A DNA stretch of 8,612 nucleotides from STC-74 sp043756665 (GCA_043756665.1 JAYUQR010000103.1:1-8612), one strand, 5' to 3'. Counted from the stretch's first letter, positions 1-7,546 are shown. Notes: generated from the sequence alone by a model not told the origin. Program-made: numbers and translations.

Positions 1-136
1 GATCTCTCTGCATATCGTGTCAGGAATTCGTACCCGGAAGGAGAAAGAGTTGTGGTGAGAGTAATGTTCATATTCATACGTGTTACTTATATGTATGAGT
101 ATATGTGTAATGTATAAAAATCAAAAGAATTTGAGG
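1..136. other. Left-edge region, possible partial gene of undecided strand
   Basis: Three short readings are open to the edge under code 25. A plus-strand C-terminal tail in frame 2 ends at TAA 62-64 (…SGIRTRKEKELWGE). A plus-strand frame-1 tail ends at TAA 115-117. A minus-strand start at ATG 75-77 (MNMNITLTTTLSPSGYEF…) runs off the left edge. The frame-2 tail looks the most protein-like and would converge on the DUF1543-like gene, but it is too short to decide. Positions 80-136 are AT-rich and show no recognisable gene. Confidence 0.25.
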
Positions 137-391
137 CTATAGTATGCTATAACTGTTATCATAGACAATACTTTCCTCTCATCCTCCTGTGATATTGATC
201 CTATAGCCATCGACATTCCGAATCTCGATGATACCATCACAGTGGATGTCTATTTTGATCTTGGATTTTGCTTTCGCGAATTTTTTCGCTTCATCTTTAT
301 CGGAGGCGATGACGAAGATGATCTCGTGATCCTCGATGAAGGTATTACTATATCGTCCACCGAGATAGACTGCAAAGAGTTGTTTATTCAT
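137..391 (-). CDS. Small DUF1543-like protein (84 aa)
   Basis: With TGA=Gly the frame starts at ATG 391 and ends at TAG 137, giving 84 aa. Under the standard code it would stop after 70 aa, at the TGA 179-181 that here encodes a glycine. The N-terminus (QLFAVYLGGRYSNTFIEDHEI, then IFVIAS) and the C-terminal 'HCDG..EIRNVDGYRINI' resemble DUF1543 proteins as I remember them ('LFxxxLGG…E.Hdi.Fvig…vDGYkI'). That is a conserved soluble family with no assigned biochemical role. There is no signal peptide or membrane segment. Codon usage is ordinary for the window. The gene is transcribed divergently from malic enzyme, and a plausible promoter lies 25-53 bp upstream. The family call rests on motif resemblance, not a search. 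Confidence 0.7.
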
Positions 392-416
392 AGTATTTTT
401 TGGAAAGTATACTTCC

Positions 417-444
417 AGTATAAATATTTCTCATCGAGATTCAA
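417..444 (-). promoter_or_regulatory. Putative sigma70-type promoter for the DUF1543-like gene
   Basis: Read on the minus strand, TTGAAT (439-444) is followed after 16 bp by TATACT (417-422), close to -35 and -10 consensus. The predicted transcript start is about 15-20 nt upstream of the ATG at 391. Confidence 0.45.
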
Positions 445-451
445 TACTTCT

Positions 452-472
452 TTATGAGATCAATTCTCATAA
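452..472. promoter_or_regulatory. Perfect 8-bp inverted repeat in a divergent intergenic region
   Basis: TTATGAGA (452-459) and TCTCATAA (465-472) are exact reverse complements separated by 5 nt. The repeat lies just upstream of the predicted -35 of the DUF1543-like gene and about 37 bp upstream of a TATAAT box for malic enzyme. An operator is possible. There is no T-tract to suggest a terminator. Confidence 0.35.
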
Positions 473-508
473 TTCTATTGCATTTTCTCGAAAAATCCAT
501 AATCTACC

Positions 509-514
509 TATAAT
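509..514 (+). promoter_or_regulatory. Putative -10 box for malic enzyme
   Basis: A perfect TATAAT lies 27 bp upstream of the malic enzyme ATG. No good -35 sits at 16-18 bp spacing: TTGCAT at 478-483 is 25 bp away. The transcript leader would be about 20 nt without a Shine-Dalgarno sequence. Confidence 0.35.
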
Positions 515-540
515 CTACCAACACCTAACTCACATCCACT

Positions 541-1683
541 ATGTCTGAAGATATCTACAAGAAATCCCTCCGACTCCATAAGGAACATAAGGGAAAGCTC
601 CGTATGGAAGCCATTGTACATATTGATTCACGCGATGATCTCTCATGGGCGTATTCACCCGGTGTGGCTGAGCCATGTAGGGAAATCGCGAAAGATCCAC
701 AGAAGCTCTATGACTATACGCTGAAGTCTCGTACGATTGCCGTGATCTCTGATGGATCAGCAATTCTCGGACTCGGAAATCTCGGTCATAAGGCTTCTAT
801 GCCCGTCATGGAAGGCAAGTGTGTCCTCTTTCGAGAATTTGCTGGAGTCGATGCCTTCCCGATCATCGTCGGGACTCAGGATGTCGAAGCATTTATCTCG
901 ACCGTGAAGCATATCGCTGATGGATTCGGCGGGATCAACCTCGAGGATATTTCGGCTCCTCGGTGCTTCGAGATCGAAGAACGACTGAAGACAGAGCTCG
1001 ATATCCCTGTCATGCATGATGATCAACACGGCACTGCTATAGTTGTTCTCGCAGGTCTGATCAACGCCCTTAAAGTGACCGGAAAGAAAAAAGAGGATAT
1101 CAAAGTCGTCCTCAATGGTGCTGGTGCGGCCGGAGTAGCTATCACGAAGCTTCTCCATCTCTATGGAGTGCAGCACTTCATCGCCTGTGACTCAAAGGGG
1201 ATCATCCACTCGGGTCGTGAGGGTCTCGATATCTCGAAGCAAAAGCTCCTCGAGTTCACCAATACAGAGAATAGAACGTGATCTATCGCTGATGCGATCA
1301 TCGGCGCTGATGTTTTCATCGGTGTCTCAGTCGCTGGAGCACTTACTCTCGAGATGGCTCGGACGATGTCACGTGATGCGATCGTATTTGCGATGGCGAA
1401 TCCGACTCCTGAGATCATGCCAGAGGTAGCTCGAGAGGCTGGGATCAGGATCATCGGGACGGGTCGATCTGATTATCCGAATCAAGTGAACAATGTCCTC
1501 GCATTTCCAGGGATATTCAAGTGAGTGCTCAGATATGGGAAGAAAAAAATCACCGACGAGATGAAGATCCGAGCTGCAGAAGCCCTCGCAAGCGCGGTCG
1601 AGAATCCTTCTGAGACCGCTATCCTGCCTGACGCTCTCGATAAGAGCGTTGCGGATATCGTTGCGGAGGCGATGAAGGATTAA
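541..1683 (+). CDS. Malic enzyme, NAD(P)-dependent, decarboxylating (380 aa)
   Basis: Oxidative decarboxylation of malate to pyruvate and CO2 with reduction of NAD(P)+, in the cytosol. The frame runs from ATG 541 (an in-frame TAA lies just upstream) to TAA 1681, giving 380 aa, full length for the short bacterial class. Residues 37-46 'AYSPGVAEPC' include the catalytic Tyr38. Residues 77-93 'GLGNLGHKASMPVMEGK' include the catalytic-lysine motif (Lys93). 'NLEDISAPRCFEIE' (133-146) and 'HDDQHGTA' (159-166) provide the metal-binding acidic residues. 'NGAGAAG' (192-198) is the Rossmann loop. 'TGRSDYPNQVNNVLAFPGIF' is the C-terminal family signature. TGA codons at 1279-1281 (Gly247) and 1522-1524 (Gly328, of FPGIFKG) are read as glycine. 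Asp217 after the second Rossmann strand may favour NAD+, but the cofactor is undecided. Only 2 of 32 glycines use TGA. Confidence 0.96.
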
Positions 1684-1719
1684 GTTTGTTTCTTAGGAGA
1701 TATTCAGTATAGTTTCGAT

Positions 1720-2079
1720 ATGAAATGACCGATGAATTTTTCCACTCTACTTCTTGCGTGAGTATTATCTCTCGGATCCATACCAGCATCAGTTGCACAC
1801 GGTGTTCAGAAGAAGTGTGTAGAACTGACATATAGGATAAAAGGATAGAGTCCTCCATCAGATATTTCTGAATGAGTTCGACTCGCTTTCGAGGACTACA
1901 AAGTATCAGGGAATGGAAATAGTGGTGAGATTCTCATCGAAAGTTATCCAACGATAAAAGATGGAATCCTCATAAAAATATGAGGAAAATTGTACTTTCT
2001 CAAAGAAAAAGATGGAAAGTATTGATTTACCTCACTACAAGCAAAAACAAGGAAAGAGGCCTATAAAGAAATCGAATAA
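1720..2079 (+). pseudogene. Secreted-protein frame interrupted by an in-frame TAG
   Basis: From ATG 1720 the code-25 frame encodes a signal-peptide-like N-terminus (MKGPMNFSTLLLAGVLSLGS, then IPASVA as a possible cleavage site near residue 26). It stops at TAG 1846-1848 after 42 aa. The same frame then continues for 76 protein-like codons (SPPSDISEGVRLAFEDYKVS… GKLYFLKEKDGKYGF…) to TAA 2077-2079, with TGA at natural glycine positions. No start codon serves the second half, so it is not an independent gene. A further 19 hydrophobic codons follow in frame to TAG 2137. The explanation is a nonsense mutation, a sequence error (one base) or stop readthrough. It lies 36 bp after malic enzyme and is probably cotranscribed. 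I do not recognise the family. A minimal reading is a 42-aa peptide. Confidence 0.55.
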
Positions 2080-2128
2080 TCATTGTTGTGGCTATTTTTT
2101 CGATTTACCTATGAGTCTATCGTGTCCA

Positions 2129-4006
2129 CTATCCTGTAGACAGATTTCTTCTAAAATAATTCTCTCGAATAAATGGATCATCCCGAAGCTCTTCGTCTCA
2201 AGTAAATATTGGATTCATTCTTTTTGCCTGTTCTTCTTGGTATTTCTTACGTTTTCAGATTTCTTCTTGTCTGAGTTTTACAAAAATACCTGAATACTGT
2301 AATAACGGTCACTCATTTATTTCAGTTATCACTCTTATTCTTTCATTAACTTTAATGAGTTCTAAGTCTAGATCATTAATAATACTATTTATCGTTACTT
2401 CTGAATATGTTCCATCAAGCTGAGTTCACTCTAAAACTTTTTTTTCACCTGATATCTCCTCTTTTCTGTTTCTAAGATTAACAAGTTCAGCCTCGCTCGA
2501 TCATCACATTATCTCCAATCTTTTTCTTACGCGCTTATCGATATTGAGGATGTCTTTATTTGCATCACTAAAATATGCAGATCATGCCTGACATGTCTCA
2601 TCGGGAAATGTTTCACGGAGGGTAATATAAGTTCATATGATCGATAATATATCAGATAACGCTGTTTCTGAGGGGATTCCTTTAGCAATTATAGTATCAA
2701 TATTATCCCCCATTGCCTTTATGAGAATCGCAGTTCAGAGAAAAAATCACTCGGAGTCTCAACGTATGATTTTGTATTGATCTGGATGATTCCTTCTCTG
2801 TTCCTGGGTGATGGCAATAATATATTTTTTGAGTTGATCACTCGTAATTTCAGGATTTCACGGTGATTCCGAGTTAACTTTTTTCATGGCTGAAAGCGTA
2901 CCGGTGAGATCTTGTACAATGGCACTTCAATTCTGGATATCGAGTTGTGATATATCAAAATTTGATTTTATAGATGTCACTCTTGAATTAAATCATGATT
3001 CTATACTGAGTCATGATGCCGCTATTCTCAGATAGCGTTGCCTATTCCCGAATTGTTCGATATGATCAATAATATTACTATGGTCTTCTACGAGAAATAC
3101 CAAAAGTGATGAAAGAGTTGGGAATACAGTCTTTTCTTCTTTAGAATTGCCTGCTCGTTTGCTACGCTGTATACTGAATTCCCCCCTTACTTCATCATAG
3201 AGTATAGTGATATCTTTGCTTCTATCATTTTCGAGATACCGGACTATGATTTTGTCTCGTTTTAATTCATATGGTATCTTCGTTCCGAGTGCGATACTGA
3301 GTACTGAAAATGCCTCTTTGATTGTTCCTATTTTTGATACTATTTCACTGACTGCAACTCTAGTCGTAGTTGATACTGTATTTACTGATCATGACTGTTC
3401 ACTTCATGGAGTAGCCTGAGTTAAATATTCAGAACCCAATTGGTTAAAGTTTCATATTTTTGCTCATTGAGAATTAACTAATGGAATTTCATCAGTAAAA
3501 CTTCTTCTTTGGAACCCATGTTCCTTTATTGACATAATCTGGAAGTCGTGATCTTCGATACGTTTCATAAGTTCGTAAATGTTCCTATATTTACTTTGTA
3601 TTCCATAATAATGCTCAGTATAAATTCATCGATTTGCGTTATAGCTGATAATGAGATTAGCATCTAAATATCTACCATATATTATAACGATTTTATTGTC
3701 ATTTACTCTATACCCTATATCATACTTTTTCAGTATTTTTACTACTTCGCGGAATCACGCAGGAACTTGCCCTACTGATTCAATCTTCTGCTCACTTCAA
3801 CTGAGCAGTCATGATACATGGGCTACATTACTAAAAATGGTATCATGTACTCAGTGTGGCTCAAGAGCTCATCTTACTCAAAGTCATCTCCAGAGCTTTA
3901 ATAATAGTCAATTTGTTCATCTTATGGAACCTTCCGTGGTTTGACCTTCAGGACTGAAATAAGCATGGTGAAGTGCCTCATCTTCATGGAGTGTAAACAT
4001 CGACAT
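2129..4006 (-). CDS. Hypothetical protein, 625 aa, probable internal domain duplication
   Basis: I do not recognise this gene. Under code 25 one continuous frame runs from ATG 4006 to TAG 2129 (1878 nt) and contains 29 TGA glycine codons out of 49 glycines. Under the standard code it disintegrates completely. An in-frame TAA 12 nt upstream fixes the start at ATG 4006 or ATG 4000. There is no signal peptide or membrane segment, so it is probably cytosolic. Residues about 86-155 (FREVVKILKKYDIGYRVNDN, KIVIIYG, LIISYN) and about 229-312 (KEAFSVLSIALGTKIPYELK, KIIVRYL, ITILYDE) share a pattern: helix, 'Y.(V/L)…(D/N)KI(I/V)', two beta strands, then a C-terminal helix. This suggests two copies of one alpha/beta domain. 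Residues about 500-600 are charged and heptad-like, probably coiled coil. It is AT-rich compared with malic enzyme and TerC, and has its own promoter. Confidence 0.85.
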
Positions 4007-4010
4007 ACTT

Positions 4011-4062
4011 TTCTTGATTTATAGAATAGATCAAGAATAGCATATTTTTTTTGTGTAGGCAA
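4011..4062 (-). promoter_or_regulatory. Putative promoter with operator-like inverted repeat for the 625-aa gene
   Basis: On the minus strand TTGCCT (4057-4062) is followed after 17 bp by TATTCT (4034-4039). An exact 8-bp inverted repeat, ATCAAGAA (plus strand 4030-4037) with TTCTTGAT (4011-4018) and 11 nt between, overlaps the -10 box and ends 4 nt before the ATG. This arrangement fits a repressor site or a leader hairpin. Confidence 0.4.
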
Positions 4063-4080
4063 ATATTGTAGTTCTTTTCT

Positions 4081-5073
4081 CTACCTTCTCATCATTCTCT
4101 TCCAGAGACTCTCTTGTTCCACGACTACTTCCGTCACGATCACGGGCTCTTCCAGTCGCATAATCTCGAGGATACCGAGGACACAGATCATGATAAATCC
4201 ATACTTGTATCCGTGATGCGATGACATAAAGTCCGTGATCCGATCACCGAAGTTCATCACTGCGATAAGGAGGAGAAATATCGTCACCATGAGCGTGCGA
4301 CCATGATCACGTGCCCACTCAGCGAAGACAGATTTATCAGCCTTAAGGTATTTCGTCTGGAGGATAGCGAACCCTCCGACGACGACTATGAGGATGAGGG
4401 TGAAGAGGCTCGATTCCGGTATACCGAAAATCATATCTGATCCGTCACCGATCATGGCATTTGCCTTCGAGAATCACTTCTCGAGCATATCGAGGGCGGT
4501 GAAGAGGATGACGAAGAGTCATACCCACTGGATGCTCGGATATTTCTCGAGCATCTTCGCGATCCAACCTGATGCGACGACCATGAGGATGATCGAGACG
4601 ATGAGACCGATCATGAGGTTCGCGACATTTCCATGACTCGCTCCAGCGACGGCGAGGACATTATCCAGTGACATAGCGACATCAGCGATGATGATCGTTT
4701 TGATAGCTGTTGAGAACGTACTCGCGTTTCCACCTCACTCTTCGTGATGTTCACTCGCACGGATCTCACGGTAGAACTTCCATACCACATAGAGGAGCAG
4801 GATCGCACCGAGGAACTCGAGTCCAGGAACCTGGAGGAGAAATACGACTCCGAGGGAGAAGATGATACGCAGAATCGTCGCACCTGCGACTCACCAGAAG
4901 ATTGCTTTTTTCTTGAGCTCTGGAGGGAGTTTCTGTGTTGCCATCCCGATGAGGATCGCATTGTCCCCACTCATGACGAGATCGATGAGGATGATATTGA
5001 GGAGGGCAAATGCTCCTGCTGTGGTGAAGAGGTGTGCGAAGTCGCTCTGGAACTGTGATATAAATTCGAGCAT
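4081..5073 (-). CDS. TerC-family integral membrane protein, probable metal (Mn2+) exporter (330 aa)
   Basis: TerC/YjbE-type membrane proteins export Mn2+ and help metallate extracytoplasmic enzymes; the exact ion here is inferred. The code-25 frame runs from ATG 5073 to TAG 4081. Two family repeats are visible, 'LIDLVMSGDNAILIG' (29-43) and 'IADVAMSLDNVLAVAGAS' (129-146), carrying the paired acidic residues Asp31/Asp37 and Asp131/Asp137. Hydrophobic segments fill about 20-45, 64-100, 125-145, 150-170 and 183-197. A cytosolic His/Glu/Gly-rich loop (EHHEEGGGN) lies at 108-116. TGA codons encode Gly61 (IFWGVAGA), Gly113, Gly185 (WVGLF) and Gly200. After the usual core of about 220 aa there are about 110 more residues with three further hydrophobic segments and a basic tail (LWKRMMRR), so it is longer than YjbE-type proteins. 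It is separated by 74 bp from the downstream gene and lacks a Shine-Dalgarno sequence. Confidence 0.93.
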
Positions 5074-5208
5074 AGAGAGGAGGGATAGGAATTAGATATT
5101 AGTAATTAGCAGATAGAAGGAACAATAGCGGATAAGTTATCAGACAGAAAAAACGAAAGACAGAGATTCCAATAAAAATTCAGTATTCATATTTCACATT
5201 TCTTCTCG
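5074..5208. other. Intergenic leader of the TerC gene with a short repeat
   Basis: This is AT-rich non-coding sequence between the TerC start (5073) and the stop of the 115-aa gene (5209). It holds TAGCAGATAG (5107-5116), a decamer that recurs twice upstream of the MoxR gene, inside a TAG/ATTAG-rich stretch (about 5090-5116). I see no clear terminator, RNA gene or strong promoter. Confidence 0.4.
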
Positions 5209-5556
5209 CTATTCTCGGAAAATACGGAGTTCTATGACAGTACGGGTCAGGTTCTCTGTATCTTCGAGATACTCTATGATGAGAGTACGATCTTCTATGG
5301 GAGTGATGAGGGTGAATTGTCCAGGATTTTCTGGGTCAGGGCGGCGTCCGTAGACGAGATCACTCGTCAAGCGTTTTTCTATATGCCCATGAATGGCCAT
5401 AAAGGTATCGATCGCCCTTTTTCTATAGGGCTCTATTATGATACTCTCACACCAGAGTCACGTATGTGAAAACCTCTGAATATTCGCATCCTCATAGTTC
5501 TGGATATATGTTTCGAGAATACCTCGTACCTTCGCTGTATAAATAATTTTATACAT
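5209..5556 (-). CDS. Small protein resembling RelE/ParE-type toxins (115 aa, tentative)
   Basis: The code-25 frame runs from ATG 5556 to TAG 5209. Under the standard code only the last 63 residues would be found, because TGA 5458-5460 (Gly33, 'HTGLWCESIIIEPYRKRA') interrupts it. A TAG two codons upstream of ATG 5556 fixes the start. The order of elements is N-terminal strand 'MYKIIYT', a helical segment, 'IEKRLTSDLVYGRR' (59-72), then paired C-terminal strands 'DRTLIIEYLEDTENLTRTVI' (about 89-108) ending 'ELRIFRE'. Size, high basic/acidic content and the 'LII.Y….T.IELRI.R' ending resemble the RelE/ParE mRNase/gyrase-toxin fold. This is inference from pattern; no catalytic set is certain. Its start overlaps by 8 nt the stop of a 44-aa gene upstream, suggesting translational coupling. 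Confidence 0.75.
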
Positions 5557-5683
5557 ATTCTATGAAGGGATTACTGACTTTATTGGATGCATGAAGTCTG
5601 GTAGCAAAACGAAGAGATGATATCTCTATCTTTTCGAGAAGAATATCCCTCATTTCCTCCGATGTATACGTTTTTTCAGTCAT
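5549..5683 (-). CDS. 44-aa small protein, possible antitoxin partner
   Basis: The frame runs from ATG 5683 to TAA 5549 and encodes 44 aa (MTEKTYTSEEMRDILLEKIE…), bounded upstream by an in-frame TAA. It contains no TGA. A charged helical N-terminal half is followed by 'SLRFATRLHASNKVSNPF'. It is too short for family recognition. Its last 8 nt overlap the start of the 115-aa gene, and a palindromic operator-like region lies upstream. Position and size match an antitoxin preceding a toxin, but the sequence alone does not prove this, and it could be a chance ORF. There is no Shine-Dalgarno sequence. Confidence 0.45.
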   Translation of the reverse strand: MTEKTYTSEEMRDILLEKIEISSLRFATRLHASNKVSNPFIEYV

Positions 5684-5708
5684 GGATTGTAGAGATTACG
5701 ATGATTCT

Positions 5709-5738
5709 ATTGTATCGAGATTCTCGAAATTGCAATTT
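5709..5738 (-). promoter_or_regulatory. Abutting palindromes within a putative minus-strand promoter
   Basis: TCGAGA-T-TCTCGA (5715-5727) is a perfect palindrome with one central base, and it abuts AAATTGCAATTT (5727-5738), a perfect 12-bp palindrome. On the minus strand TTGCAA (5730-5735) and TACAAT (5709-5714) form a -35/-10 pair with a slightly short 15-bp spacer filled by the first palindrome. This is the architecture expected of an autoregulated toxin-antitoxin operator. Confidence 0.4.
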
Positions 5739-5740
5739 TT

Positions 5741-5770
5741 TTGACAGGAAAGGGGAGAATGTGGTAGGAT
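5741..5770 (+). promoter_or_regulatory. Putative sigma70-type promoter for the 205-aa gene
   Basis: A perfect TTGACA (5741-5746) is followed after 18 bp by TAGGAT (5765-5770), preceded by an extended -10 TGG. A T-rich stretch lies upstream. The predicted start of transcription is near 5777, giving a leader of about 24 nt without a Shine-Dalgarno sequence. Confidence 0.55.
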
Positions 5771-5800
5771 GCAAGAAGTTAGATTCTAATTATCACTACT

Positions 5801-6418
5801 ATGGCAGGAATCGACAACAAAAATAATACTGAAGTTCCACAAGAGGAAAAGCGTCAAAAGCTAGATATACCAGGGGGATATGATTGACTCGACACGAGTT
5901 CGAAAAAAGCATTTGATACACTGAAATTTGACTCAAAATGAAAATGAGAAAAATATAATGAGGGTGATGTTCAGAAGGCAATAGGTAATACTATCGATGA
6001 GTGGATCGCGAAGAATAAACTCCAATCTCCTGAAAAAGAAAAAGCTGAAGCAATCAAAGCTCAATTACTCAGTGATATGGGGGGGAAAGATGTGAAGTGA
6101 ATGATAGAATCTTTTACAACCATGCGTACACAGTTGATGAGTACCATGGCAACAGATAGTGCAAAGGATGCAAAATGAGGAATCGATGTAAAAACAAGTC
6201 AAGATTCAATTGCACAATGAGAGAAAAACCTCCAAAACTCATTCGAAGAAAAGTGAAAAAATCTCGCAGAGTTATTTCTACTCGCACAAAAAAAGGCACA
6301 AGATAAGGTCAAAGAATGAATAGGTATATCAAAAAAGGCTAATGTACAATGAAGTATCGAATCTCGATGAGCAGGCAAAGAAGCACGTGATAAAATAACA
6401 ATCTGATGGCCAACGTAG
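5801..6418 (+). CDS. Hypothetical charged soluble protein (205 aa)
   Basis: I do not recognise this gene. The code-25 frame runs from ATG 5801 (in-frame TAG 21 nt upstream) to TAG 6416, giving 205 aa. It holds 11 TGA codons among 21 glycines, so no standard-code reading exists. The protein is rich in Lys, Glu, Gln and Ala, with no signal peptide and no membrane segment. Residues about 1-60 look disordered, and residues about 60-190 are mostly predicted helix by eye (KEKAEAIKAQLLSDMGG, NLAELFLLAQKKAQDKVKEG). Several glycines encoded by TGA interrupt the helices in Lys-Gly and Gln-Gly pairs. The gene has a good upstream promoter and converges tail to tail on the MoxR gene with only 2 bp between the stops. 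AT-rich codon use suggests an accessory gene. Confidence 0.8.
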
Positions 6419-6420
6419 TA

Positions 6421-7446
6421 TTACGGTACCCGCACTTCCTCGAGAATCGCACTGATGATATCGTCAGTGCTTTTATTTTGCCTCTGTCACTCATAGGAGA
6501 GTCCGATACGGTGACGGAGGATATCTGGAGCGAGGGACTTGATATCATCAGGACTTACATAGTCTCGGTCCTCGAGGAGGGCGAGGACTTGTCCAGCTCG
6601 GATGAGGGCGAGTCCAGCTCGAGTCGAGGCTCAGTAGGAGAGAAGGGGAATATTGGAGTCTTGGAATTTTAGAAGGTTGGAATGTTGGAATGTTGGAATA
6701 TCAGAGGGTTGGTGGGATGGAGACGAGCGAGGCCGAGTCGCAGTGAGGATATCAGTGACGTACTCGATCAGAGTCGCTGAGACTGTGATATGTTCACGGA
6801 TATATTCGCGCATCTCACGGAAATCTCCGATGGCGATCTTTGGTGTTGATTTTTCTTCTCATTTTTTCGTGAGGCTCGAGAGGATCGCTCGTTCATCCTC
6901 GATGGATGGATAGGTCATGATGAGTTGCATCATGAATCGGTCGAGCTGTGCTTCGGGGAGAGGATACGTTCCCTCATGTTCGAGTGGATTCTCAGTCGCG
7001 ATGACGAAGAAGGGTTCATCGAGTTTCATCGTCTCATCTCCGATCGTTACCTGATGCTCTTCCATCGCTTCGAGGAGGGCAGACTGGACTTTCGGTGGGG
7101 TTCTATTGATCTCATCAGCGAGGAGGATATGGGTGAATATCGGTCCCTTTCTCTTCGAAAAAACTCACTTCTGAGCGTCATAGATCTCAGTCCCGATGAG
7201 GTCCATCGGGAGGAGATCAGGAGTGAAGGATATCCGCTTAAAGTCGAATGCGAGGACATCGGAAAGTGTCTTCATAGTGAGTGTTTTTCCGAGTCCAGGA
7301 ACTCACTCGAGGAGGACATGCCCTCAGGCAAAAAGGGCGATAAGTACCCTCCGAACAAGCAGATCCTGTCCGATGATCGTCTCATGGATAGCATTTTCGA
7401 GTGCGATAATCGTCTCGCGAATGTGAGTGAGAGCAGGATTGGTCAT
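6421..7446 (-). CDS. MoxR-family AAA+ ATPase (341 aa) with repeat insertion
   Basis: MoxR ATPases are cytosolic chaperone-type AAA+ proteins that use ATP hydrolysis to assemble or activate partner complexes, often with VWA and DUF58 proteins; no such partner is in this window. The frame runs from ATG 7446 to TAA 6421. Walker A 'GVPGLGKT' (48-55) has its first Gly encoded by TGA (7303-7305). Walker B is 'ILLADEINR' (107-115). 'PPKVQSALLEAMEE' (117-130), 'ATENPLEHEGTYPLPEAQLD' (150-169), the arginine-finger region 'DRF' and 'GASTRA' (272-277) are all family hallmarks; ATQNP is usual where this has ATENP. Other TGA glycines are 41, 94, 196, 272 and the one in 'YEGQ'. Residues about 244-267 are an extra segment encoded by an 8-bp repeat array, placed between the lid helix 'TATR' and 'GAS'. 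Start choice: no other ATG lies between 7446 and the upstream in-frame TAG. Confidence 0.95.
6645..6716 (+). repeat. Degenerate 8-bp minisatellite inside the MoxR gene
   Basis: Nine in-phase octamers are visible: GGGGAATA, TTGGAGTC, TTGGAATT, TTAGAAGG, TTGGAATG, TTGGAATG, TTGGAATA, TCAGAGGG, TTGGTGGG. The total is 72 bp, i.e. 24 codons, so the MoxR frame survives. On the minus strand it encodes 'SDIPTFQHSNLLKFQDSNIP' and neighbours, a low-complexity octapeptide pattern. Confidence 0.8.
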
Positions 7447-7476
7447 AGCAGATAGATAATAGCAGGTAGCAGATAG
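7446..7476. repeat. Tandem-like TAGCAGATAG decamers upstream of MoxR
   Basis: TAGCAGATAG occurs at 7446-7455 and 7467-7476 with TAGCAGG between them, and once more at 5107-5116 upstream of TerC. All copies sit in the leader of a minus-strand gene. Confidence 0.55.
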
Positions 7477-7513
7477 TAACTAGAGTATGAAAATCTTGGT
7501 TTTTTGCAAAAAA

Positions 7514-7546
7514 TTACTTTACTTCTTAATAAAAGTAAAATTTTTT
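7514..7546 (-). terminator. Possible AT-rich intrinsic terminator after the calpain-like gene
   Basis: Reading on the minus strand just after the stop, TTACTT (plus 7533-7538) can pair with AAGTAA (plus 7519-7524 or 7514-7519). A T-rich run follows (plus-strand A-tract about 7508-7513). The stem is AT-rich and short, so the call is weak. The rest of 7447-7513 shows only the decamer repeat. Confidence 0.35.

Noticed and set aside
541..1281. A truncated malic enzyme pseudogene under the standard code
   Set aside because: The frame continues without shift through TGA 1279 and 1522 to a natural C-terminus at 1681, and the same pattern occurs in every gene. Recoding explains it better than decay.
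2069..2106. AAATCGAA/TTCGATTT hairpin as a terminator between convergent genes
   Set aside because: The stem is short with a 22-nt loop and no T-tract on either strand after it, so it could be chance.
2012..2293. Plus-strand 93-codon open frame
   Set aside because: It overlaps both the interrupted secreted-protein frame and the C-terminal end of the 625-aa gene in other frames. The translation is low in protein-like character.
6925..7455. Plus-strand 176-codon open frame antisense to MoxR
   Set aside because: The opposite strand encodes a clear MoxR ATPase with all motifs. The long antisense frame is a by-product of CTC/GAG-rich codon usage.
7446..7476. CRISPR-like repeats
   Set aside because: Units are only 10 bp with an 11-bp gap and two copies. 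There is no unique-spacer pattern and no cas genes.
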